Both the position numbers and the translations under genes were made by a program. The notes under the pieces were generated by a model. It ran no database searches and was not told the DNA's origin. It saw only the letters and a program-made list of their open reading frames with translations. This document shows positions 7,276-13,437 of a stretch of DNA of 64,000 nucleotides, in pieces. Source of the stretch: AC-32 sp963719275 (GTDB lineage Bacteria; Actinomycetota; Thermoleophilia; Gaiellales; Gaiellaceae); assembly GCA_963719275.1 (NCBI GenBank), contig CAVRBT010000021.1, positions 1-64,000 of the forward strand, read 5' to 3'. Positions within the stretch are counted from its first letter, which is position 1. Every line of letters starts with the position of its first letter.

Positions 7276-7506
7276 ATGACCACGAAGGAAGCCATCGAGA
7301 GCGTCTTGAAGGGCAAGCGGCGACCACTCCGCGTCCCCGAGATCATCGAGGCGGGCGTGCCGCTCTCGAACCTCAAGGGCGCTACACCAGGGCAGGTGTT
7401 CTACAGCGTCCTCTACTCGGAGTCGAAGAAGGCGGACGGCCTCGTCGTCCAGGTCGACCGTGGCACGTTCAAGCTGAACCCGAAGCGGAAGCGGGCGGCG
7501 GCGTGA
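7276..7506 (+). CDS. HARE-HTH domain protein
   Basis: A 76-residue protein from ATG 7276, with GAGGAG 6 nt upstream. The whole protein fits a HARE-HTH (HB1/ASXL/restriction-endonuclease) winged helix: TTKEAIESVLKGKRRPLRVP, then EIIEAGVPLSNLKGATPGQ, then a short strand ending QVDRGTFKLNP. In bacteria this domain occurs in restriction enzymes and RNA polymerase delta, where it binds DNA or nucleic-acid machinery. The next gene, a zinc ribbon, starts inside its stop codon (GTGA). The pair sits next to the attachment site. Confidence 0.65.
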   Translation: MTTKEAIESVLKGKRRPLRVPEIIEAGVPLSNLKGATPGQVFYSVLYSESKKADGLVVQVDRGTFKLNPKRKRAAA

Positions 7507-7646
7507 GGCGTCGCAAGCGATGCCCCGCCGGGCACCCGATGCGCGTGGAGCTCGACAGGCGCGTCGCCGGCGGCAAGGGCGCGCGCGTCGTCTTGTGGTA
7601 CTGCGAGGCGTGCGACCACGCCGAGCATGAGGTTCGCCAGGCGTAG
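7503..7646 (+). CDS. small zinc-ribbon protein
   Basis: Only 47 residues, starting with the GTG that overlaps the TGA of the HARE-HTH gene. It begins VRRRKRCPAGHPM and ends LWYCEACDHAEHEVRQA. The CPAGH and CEACDHAEH segments provide Cys/His ligands for one zinc ribbon. The 4-base overlap and a strong terminator 24 bases after the stop support a real gene in a two-gene operon. It probably binds nucleic acid or acts as a partner of the HARE-HTH protein. Confidence 0.6.
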   Translation: MRRRKRCPAGHPMRVELDRRVAGGKGARVVLWYCEACDHAEHEVRQA

Positions 7647-7669
7647 TCGCCGGCCTCAGCAGCCGTTGT

Positions 7670-7698
7670 GAGAGAGCCCGCTTCCGGCGGGCTCTCTC
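7670..7698 (+). terminator. intrinsic-type terminator
   Basis: A perfect 12-bp stem (GAGAGAGCCCGC with GCGGGCTCTCTC) around the loop TTCCG, followed by GTTCGTTC. It lies 24 bases after the zinc-ribbon stop codon and closes the rightward operon, 22 bases before the right direct repeat. Confidence 0.8.
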
Positions 7699-7719
7699 GT
7701 TCGTTCATGCATCGAACCC

Positions 7720-7744
7720 GGTGGGGGCACCGGTGGGGGCACGA
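7720..7744. repeat. attR-like 25-bp direct repeat
   Basis: Identical to 34-58. It lies 78 bp beyond the 3' end of the tRNA-Val gene, not inside it, so the tRNA itself is not duplicated by integration. The tRNA end of the chromosome continues unchanged to the right. Confidence 0.75.
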
Positions 7745-7821
7745 TGCGAGCTCAGGCCACCTGCCTCGCGCGCCTCACCCTCGGAGGAATGCGGGATCGC
7801 GCTCCGCGCCATCGGTCGGAA

Positions 7822-7894
7822 TGGGCGGTACTGGGCTCGAACCAGTGACCCCCAGCTTGTCGAGCTGGTGCTCTCCCAACTGAGCTAACCGCCC
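7822..7894 (-). tRNA. tRNA-Val (anticodon GAC)
   Basis: A complete cloverleaf of 73 nt. The acceptor stem is GGGCGGT paired with ACCGCCC. The D arm is GCTC-AGTTGGGA-GAGC and the anticodon stem CCAGC/GCTGG. The T arm is ACTGG-TTCGAGC-CCAGT, with discriminator A. The anticodon loop is TCGACAA, so the anticodon is GAC (Val). CCA is not encoded. Position 33, almost always U in tRNAs, is C here. It is the chromosomal landmark beside the integrated element. Confidence 0.93.
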
Positions 7895-7967
7895 CGGGGT
7901 GCCTAGGGTAGCGCAACTCATTCCCGGGCTCGGCTTCCGCAGGACGGCGTCCGCCGGGGTGGAACCT

Positions 7968-8558
7968 ATGCTGGTGGCGGTGAACGAGCGCTCCGTGGGT
8001 CCCTGGGCACGCAGGCCCGACGTGCGGATCGGGGCCGTGCTCGCGGTCGCCGTCGCTGCGGCACTCGTGGTCTGGCTGGTCGTCATCCGTGACGGCTCCA
8101 ACGGCTCCTCCACCGAGGCGCCGCAGGCGACTGCGATCCCGCCTGTCGCGGCCACGCCCGACCGCCTGCGCGAGCTGTCCGTCGAGGCCGGCCGGCCGAT
8201 CTACTGGCTCGGCCCGCAGGACGGCGGCACGTACGAGCTGACGCGCACGCCAAACGACCGGATCTTCGTGCGCTACCTCCCGACGGGCACGCCGGTCGGC
8301 ACGACGGAGGCGAAGTACTCGCTCGTCGGCACGTATCCCGTCGACAACGCCTACGACGTCCTGAAGGAGCTCGCGAAGACCTCCGGGGAGAGCTCGTTCA
8401 CCGCTCCGAGGAATGGCTTCGCCGTCTACAGCACGGAACACCCGACCAACATCTACCTCGCCTACCCGGGGTCGGACGTGCAGATCGAGGTCTACGACCC
8501 GTCGGCAGCGCACGCGCGCGAGCTGATTACCTCGGGACAGGTCGTTCCGGTCAGCTAG
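7968..8558 (+). CDS. membrane-anchored extracytoplasmic protein of unknown function
   Basis: From ATG 7968 the product has 196 residues. A single transmembrane helix (IGAVLAVAVAAALVVWLVVI, about residues 20-40) precedes a Ser/Thr/Gly-rich linker. A mixed alpha/beta domain follows, with YWLGPQDGGTYELTRTPNDR and a typical FVRYLPTGTPVG strand pair. The domain would face outside the membrane. Related proteins are common in actinomycetes but have no assigned function. It lies 9 bases before the large membrane protein at 8568, so the two are probably co-transcribed. Confidence 0.7.
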   Translation: MLVAVNERSVGPWARRPDVRIGAVLAVAVAAALVVWLVVIRDGSNGSSTEAPQATAIPPVAATPDRLRELSVEAGRPIYWLGPQDGGTYELTRTPNDRIFVRYLPTGTPVGTTEAKYSLVGTYPVDNAYDVLKELAKTSGESSFTAPRNGFAVYSTEHPTNIYLAYPGSDVQIEVYDPSAAHARELITSGQVVPVS

Positions 8559-8567
8559 CTGACGGCG

Positions 8568-10847
8568 GTGCTCGTCGCCTGGGTCGCGTTCCCGCTCCTG
8601 CTGGCGGGGCTCTCGCTCGGCTGCGGTGCCCTGCTCGAGCTGGCCTCGGGGTCGCGGCTCCCCCGGGCGCTGCTACTGCCCGCCGGGCTGACCGTCGTGA
8701 TCCTCGCCGCGCAGTTCGCGACACTGACGGACGCGACGGCGGAGCTCGCCGGCCTGCTCGTCGTGGCGCTCGCGATCGTCGGGCTGCTGCTGTCGCGCTC
8801 ATGGCGGCGCCTGCCGCGGCCGTGGCCGCCCGCAGCGGCCGTCGGCGTCTTCGCGGTCTTCGCAGCCCCGGTGGCGCTCTCCGGGCGGGCGACCTTCGCG
8901 GGCTACATCAAGCTCGACGACACCGCGACCTACCTCGCGATGACCGACCGGGTGATGGAGCACGGCCGCAGCCTCGCCGGGCTCGCGCCGTCAACCTACG
9001 AGGCGACGCTGGCGACGACGCTGGCGATCGGCTACCCGACGGGCAGCCTGATGCCCATCGGGGTCGGGCACCAGCTGCTCGGCTACGACAGTGCGTGGCT
9101 GTACCAGCCGTACCTCGCCTTCCTGGCGGCGATGCTCGCGCTCGCGCTGTACGCCGTGCTCGGGCGTGTGGTCGCCTCGGCACCGCTGCGCGCGCTCGGT
9201 GCCTTCCTCGCTGCTCAGCCGGCGATCCTGTACGGCTACGCGCTCTGGGGCGGGATCAAGGAAGTCGCGGGCGCGTTGCTGCTGGCCCTGATCGGCGCGC
9301 TGCTGCCGTGGACCCTCGAGCAGGAGCGCGGGCCGCGTGCCGCGCTCCCGTTGGCGGCGGCGTCCGCGGCCGTGGTCTGCGTGCTCAGCTTGCCGGGCGC
9401 GTTCTGGCTCGTTCCGCCGCTCCTCGTCGCCACGGTCGTCGTGTTGTGGCAGCCGTCGCGCGGACTGCTCCTGAAGGCGGGCGTCTTCGTCGCCGCCCTG
9501 GCCGTTCTCGCCGTGCCCGCGTTCGTCGCAGCGATCGACTGGCTGCCGCGTATCGGCGACTTCGGCAAGAAGTCGAATCTCGGGAACCTGACCGGGCCGC
9601 TGAGCGGCTGGCAGCTGTTCGGGATCTGGCCGATCGGCGACTTCCGGGTGCGGCCGGGCGACCTGACGCCGGTCTACGTGCTCGTCGCGGTAGTGATCGG
9701 CGCCGGTGTCGTCGGCCTCTGGTGGGCCTGGCGCCGCAGCGCGTGGGCGCTGCCCGCTTACGTCGTGACGGCGATGGTCGGCTGCCTCGTCTACGTCGGC
9801 GTCAGCTCGCCGTGGGTCGGCGGGAAAACACTCGCGATGGCCTCGCCTGCCGTGCTCGCGGCGGCGGTCGCCGGCTGCGGCGCGCTGTTCGCGAGCGGCC
9901 GTCTGGTCGAAACGTCGCTCGTCGTGCTCGCCATTGCCGTGGGCGTGATCTGGTCGAACGTCGACCAGTACCACGACGTCTGGCTCGCCCCGCGCGGGCA
10001 ACTGCACGAGCTGGAGACAATCGGCCGCGACTTCGCCGGCGACGGCCCTGCGCTGATGACCACGTACGAGCCCTACGGCGCGCGCCACTTCCTGCGGCGG
10101 CTCGAACCCGAAAGCGCCTCCGAGCTGCGGCGCCGCTTCGACTACCTCACCGACGGCACGATGCTCGACAAGGGCGAGTCGGCCGACATCGACCGCATCC
10201 GGCTCGACCAGCTCCTCGTCTACCGCACGCTCGTGCTCCGCCGCGGCCCAGCTGCGAGCCGGCCGCCGTCGCCGTACCGCCTGGTCCGGAGCGGCCGCTA
10301 CTACGAGGTCTGGCAGCGGCCCGAGCAGCCGACGCGCACGGTGGAGCGCCACCTCCCGCTCGGCAACGCGAGCCAGGCTGCGGCCGTCGCGCCGTGCTCG
10401 GAGATCGAGGCGCTGCGCGGCACGACGCTCGCCTACGCGACGCGGCCGGAGGCGATCTCCCTCGGCACACCGCCGCTCGATGGCACCGTGACCCTGCGGG
10501 TAACGGTACCCATCGACGGCGTCTACACCGCCTGGATCGCCGGCGACTGGTTCGGCGATGCCTCGGTCGCGATCGACGGTCGCACGATCGGCTCACGGCG
10601 CGAGGAGCTGAACTGGCCGGGGCTCTACACCGACCTCGGCTCGACGCCGCTCGCGGCCGGCGAACACGACGTCGAGATCCGCTACAAGCCCGGCGGCTGG
10701 CGGCCGGGCAGCGGCGGCAGGCCGTTCGCGTTCGGTCCGGTCGCGCTGAGCCTCGTCAACCCGCGCGACCCGGTCTCACGCCTCCCGGCTTCGCGCGCGC
10801 AGACGCTCTGCGGCCGCAAGCTCGACTGGATCGAGGCGGTTCGCTAG
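8568..10847 (+). CDS. polytopic membrane protein, probable GT-C-type glycosyltransferase
   Basis: A protein of 759 residues with GTG start. The first 450 residues hold about a dozen hydrophobic helices, beginning LVAWVAFPLLLAGLSLGCGA. Between the third and fourth lies an outward loop with an acidic pair (YIKLDDTATYLAMTDRVMEH). GT-C lipid-linked sugar transferases carry their catalytic acidic residue in such a loop. The C-terminal 300 residues are soluble, with a beta-rich carbohydrate-binding-like part (VTVPIDGVYTAWIAGDWFGD). This is compatible with cell-envelope glycan assembly. The family call rests on topology and the DD loop, not on a diagnostic motif. Its stop lies 4 bases from that of the convergent collagen-like gene. 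Confidence 0.6.
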   Translation: MLVAWVAFPLLLAGLSLGCGALLELASGSRLPRALLLPAGLTVVILAAQFATLTDATAELAGLLVVALAIVGLLLSRSWRRLPRPWPPAAAVGVFAVFAAPVALSGRATFAGYIKLDDTATYLAMTDRVMEHGRSLAGLAPSTYEATLATTLAIGYPTGSLMPIGVGHQLLGYDSAWLYQPYLAFLAAMLALALYAVLGRVVASAPLRALGAFLAAQPAILYGYALWGGIKEVAGALLLALIGALLPWTLEQERGPRAALPLAAASAAVVCVLSLPGAFWLVPPLLVATVVVLWQPSRGLLLKAGVFVAALAVLAVPAFVAAIDWLPRIGDFGKKSNLGNLTGPLSGWQLFGIWPIGDFRVRPGDLTPVYVLVAVVIGAGVVGLWWAWRRSAWALPAYVVTAMVGCLVYVGVSSPWVGGKTLAMASPAVLAAAVAGCGALFASGRLVETSLVVLAIAVGVIWSNVDQYHDVWLAPRGQLHELETIGRDFAGDGPALMTTYEPYGARHFLRRLEPESASELRRRFDYLTDGTMLDKGESADIDRIRLDQLLVYRTLVLRRGPAASRPPSPYRLVRSGRYYEVWQRPEQPTRTVERHLPLGNASQAAAVAPCSEIEALRGTTLAYATRPEAISLGTPPLDGTVTLRVTVPIDGVYTAWIAGDWFGDASVAIDGRTIGSRREELNWPGLYTDLGSTPLAAGEHDVEIRYKPGGWRPGSGGRPFAFGPVALSLVNPRDPVSRLPASRAQTLCGRKLDWIEAVR

Positions 10848-10851
10848 CGGG

Positions 10852-12183
10852 CTACTGGTACCGGGCAGTCCATCGAGTCGGCACGTTGCCTGCGCCACCC
10901 GCCTTCACGCTGCCGATCGAGATCAGATCCCCGGCCGCAAACACGACGGAATGCGTCACGTCCGAGCACGTCGTCGCGGCGCCTCCGGCGATCGCGCACG
11001 TGACGGCCATATTGACGCCGTTCTTCCGCACGGTATACGTGATGGCGGTGCCGCCCGGGTTCGAGTTGACCTTGATGAACAAGCTGCTCAGCGTTCCGGC
11101 CACGGGCATGGGTTGTTGCACGAGGTTCTCGGTTGCGCTCGAGCTCCCGACGAACATCCCCATGAACCCCCCGTTCGCGAGGTTCGTGCCGATCGTCGTC
11201 CCGCCGCCGATCACAGAACCCGTGCCCGGGGTTCCCTGAGGGCCCGTCGGACCACGGGCTCCGGTCGGGCCCCGGACGCCGGTCGGACCACGTGCGCCCG
11301 TCGGGCCGCGCACGCCGGTCGCACCCGTCGCGCCGGTGACACCTTTCGCTCCCGTTGCTCCCTTTGTCCCGGTCGGGCCCTGGCTTCCAGTCGTTCCCTC
11401 CGCGCCGGTCGCCCCCGTTGCCCCGGTTGTTCCCTTGGCGCCAGTCGCACCTTTGGCGCCGGTCGGGCCGCGGGCACCGGTCGGGCCGATTGCGCCGGCC
11501 GGGCCCGTTACCCCCTTTGTGCCTGTCGGACCGCGCGTCCCCGTCGGGCCGGTCATACCCCGCGTTCCGGTTGCTCCGGTCTGTCCCTTCGAGCCGGTCG
11601 CTCCCGTGGCCCCGGTTACGCCTGTCGGGCCGCGGGCGCCGGTCGGACCTCGGGCACCCGTCGCGCCCGCGGCGCCGGTGGCTCCCGTCAGGCCGGTGAC
11701 TCCCTGCGCCCCTGTCGCTCCGGTCGCGCCACGTGGGCCGGAGGGACCGGCCGTCCCTGTGGCGCCTCTCGCGCCGGTGGTGCCGTTCGGCCCGGTCGCT
11801 CCGGTTGCCCCCCTGGCCCCGGTGCTTCCGGGCGCGCCTGCGGCGCCCGGGGGGCCTGCCGACCCCGTCGCACCCCGAGCCCCGGTCGCGCCCGTCGCGC
11901 CCCGCGCCCCGATGGGGCCGGTCGGGCCCCGGTGGCCGACACCGCCGCCCGCGGCGCCCGGGGGCCACGCGATGCGCTGCTCGTGGACGTGACACTTGCC
12001 GACGCGCAGCTTCAGGTCACGCCTGGTCACGGGTGCGCCGGTCAGCTCGATGCAGCCGACGAGACCGGAAGCCAGGGCACGCGTCTGGGCCGACCTGCGA
12101 CCCGCACTCGGCATGGCAACGACCAGAGCGACCGTGACGATCGCCCCGACGACGAGAGCACGTGAGCGGTGGGGAAATCCCAA
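10852..12183 (-). CDS. collagen-like repeat surface protein
   Basis: A 443-residue secreted protein. It has a basic N-terminus and a hydrophobic signal segment (ALVVGAIVTVALVVAMPSAG). A short Cys-containing domain with two Cys (GCIELTGAP and KCHVHEQ) follows. About 79 uninterrupted Gly-X-Y triplets span residues 86-322, mostly GAT, GPT and GAR. The C-terminal domain of about 120 residues (GSVIGGGTTIGTNLANGG onward) resembles trimerising heads of bacterial collagen-like and exosporium proteins. Collagen-like triple helices form rod-like surface fibres. Threonine in the Y position suggests glycosylation in place of hydroxyproline. It stands alone and converges with the 8568 gene. Confidence 0.85.
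   Translation of the reverse strand: MGFPHRSRALVVGAIVTVALVVAMPSAGRRSAQTRALASGLVGCIELTGAPVTRRDLKLRVGKCHVHEQRIAWPPGAAGGGVGHRGPTGPIGARGATGATGARGATGSAGPPGAAGAPGSTGARGATGATGPNGTTGARGATGTAGPSGPRGATGATGAQGVTGLTGATGAAGATGARGPTGARGPTGVTGATGATGSKGQTGATGTRGMTGPTGTRGPTGTKGVTGPAGAIGPTGARGPTGAKGATGAKGTTGATGATGAEGTTGSQGPTGTKGATGAKGVTGATGATGVRGPTGARGPTGVRGPTGARGPTGPQGTPGTGSVIGGGTTIGTNLANGGFMGMFVGSSSATENLVQQPMPVAGTLSSLFIKVNSNPGGTAITYTVRKNGVNMAVTCAIAGGAATTCSDVTHSVVFAAGDLISIGSVKAGGAGNVPTRWTARYQ
11218..11928. repeat. coding region of Gly-X-Y triplet repeats
   Basis: About 710 bp of degenerate 9-bp-phase repetition on the minus strand, encoding the collagen-like rod. Common units read GGC-GCG-ACC or GGT-CCG-ACC. 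Repeat number may vary between strains by recombination. Confidence 0.85.
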
Positions 12184-12237
12184 GGCGGCTTTCCGGCATG
12201 GTGGCCCTTCGACCGCGGGCTGTCCACTCCCGCGCCC

Positions 12238-13437
12238 TCAGAAGAGCTCGGGGCACCAGGGCAGGCGCTCCGCCCGGAAGAGCTCGTCCGCGCGCGCGAC
12301 CGCGCCCGACTTGAGCTCCTCGAGCCGCTCGGCCCAGCGCAGCTGCTCGAACGTGAACCCACCCAGGTAGACGGAGCCGAGCGCCGAGACGTCGAGCTGC
12401 AGGTCGGCCGGCGCGGTCGTGCGCTCGGCACTGCCGTTCGCGAGCCGCCAGCGCGCCTGGTTCCAGGGACAGAGCTCGTCGCGCACGTCGAGCACCACGT
12501 CGCCCTCGCGGAGGCTTCGGGCAGAGAGCGCCGTGCCGACCTCGACGAGCCGCACCCACACCCCCTCCAGCACGGAGAACCCCATCCGCCGCGGCTCCCG
12601 GATCCAGTGGAACAGCGGGTGATCGAGCGGCAGCCAGTAGGCGTTGATCCGTGCCACCCAGTCGATCGCGAGCAGGTAGCGCCAGATCGCGGACAACGCG
12701 CGCGGCGAGGTGCCGACGGCCTCCGCGACCTCGACCACGCTCTCGGTGACCATGTGGCTCATCCCGAAGTCGATGCGGTAGAGCGCGTACGCCTCCGGCA
12801 CGCCGTCGAGCTCGATCACGACGTTCATCCGCACGCCCCGGCCCGGCCGCTGGCTCAGCCGCCGCACCTCCCACCAGTCGCGGCTGCGCGTGAACATCCC
12901 GACGGTCTCGGCCTGGACACGGTCGTAGATCCCGGGCACGACCTCCAGCAGCTCCTCGTCGGTGTCGAGTAGCCGAGCCGCTCCGAGCGGCTCGTCCTCC
13001 CACGGGCGCGCGTGCTCCTTCGGCAGCTCGATGTCGCCGGCAAGCGAGGCAAGGCCGTAGCCGTAGCGGGCGTAGATGCCGCCCTCGGCCGCAAACAGGG
13101 TCGCGATGGGCTCGCCGCGTTCATGGGCGTCCGCGAGCTGCTTGCGCATCAACGCGGTTAGCGCGCCACGGCGGCGGTGTGTCGGCAGCACGCCAACCGC
13201 CATCACGCCAGCCGTCGGCACCTGCGCGCCGCCCGGGACGTTCGAGTCGAAGAGGTAAGCGCCCGCGCCGCCGACGATCTCGTTGCCCTCCACGGCGGCG
13301 AGCACCCGCTCCGGCGGGAGGATCCTCCCGAGCTTCTCGACCTCCTCGGCCTCCGGCCGGCCGCCGAAGTAGTGCCAGATCGGGGCGAGCGCCTTCCCGA
13401 CCTCGTCGGCCTCGACCGGCCGTACCTCGATGGGCAC
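12238..13437 (-). CDS. Eis-type GNAT N-acetyltransferase
   Basis: A 399-residue protein starting at GTG 13435-13437, which overlaps the stop codon of pcrA by one base. The N-terminal GNAT domain has the acetyl-CoA loop in GVLPTHRRRGALTALMRKQL and the Tyr-rich segment GIYARYGYGLAS. A second GNAT-like domain and a C-terminal sterol-carrier-like domain follow. The chain ends in PELF. In mycobacterial Eis the C-terminal carboxylate, on a Phe, is a catalytic base and a conserved Tyr a catalytic acid; both features seem kept. Members acetylate amines on aminoglycosides, peptides or proteins. The substrate here is unknown. Confidence 0.85.
   Translation of the reverse strand: MPIEVRPVEADEVGKALAPIWHYFGGRPEAEEVEKLGRILPPERVLAAVEGNEIVGGAGAYLFDSNVPGGAQVPTAGVMAVGVLPTHRRRGALTALMRKQLADAHERGEPIATLFAAEGGIYARYGYGLASLAGDIELPKEHARPWEDEPLGAARLLDTDEELLEVVPGIYDRVQAETVGMFTRSRDWWEVRRLSQRPGRGVRMNVVIELDGVPEAYALYRIDFGMSHMVTESVVEVAEAVGTSPRALSAIWRYLLAIDWVARINAYWLPLDHPLFHWIREPRRMGFSVLEGVWVRLVEVGTALSARSLREGDVVLDVRDELCPWNQARWRLANGSAERTTAPADLQLDVSALGSVYLGGFTFEQLRWAERLEELKSGAVARADELFRAERLPWCPELF

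Larger units (their letters stand above)
34..7744. mobile_element. integrated phage-satellite or plasmid-like element
   Basis: About 7.7 kb bounded by identical 25-bp direct repeats. One end carries a tyrosine recombinase and an excisionase-like HTH gene, and the other lies 78 bp from the 3' end of a tRNA-Val gene. Gene content is small regulatory and replication-type proteins in overlapping operons. No capsid, portal, large terminase, tail, lysis or conjugation ATPase gene is visible. It therefore looks like a phage satellite or a small integrative replicating element, not a full prophage. The frameshifted integrase suggests it may no longer be mobile. Confidence 0.75.

Noticed and set aside
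7506..7523. GGCGTCGCAAGCGATGCC, resembling the conserved end of the R2 repeat family
   Set aside because: It lies inside the small zinc-ribbon gene, lacks the AGACG-stem half, and is explained by coding (RRKRCP).
8801..11239. An 812-codon plus-strand frame overlapping the membrane glycosyltransferase gene
   Set aside because: Same strand but another register, almost entirely Arg/Ala/Gly. The overlapping 759-residue frame has clear membrane helices.
11218..11928. Dense short repeats that could suggest a CRISPR array
   Set aside because: The repetition has a 9-bp phase that encodes Gly-X-Y triplets without unique spacers. It is a collagen-like coding region.
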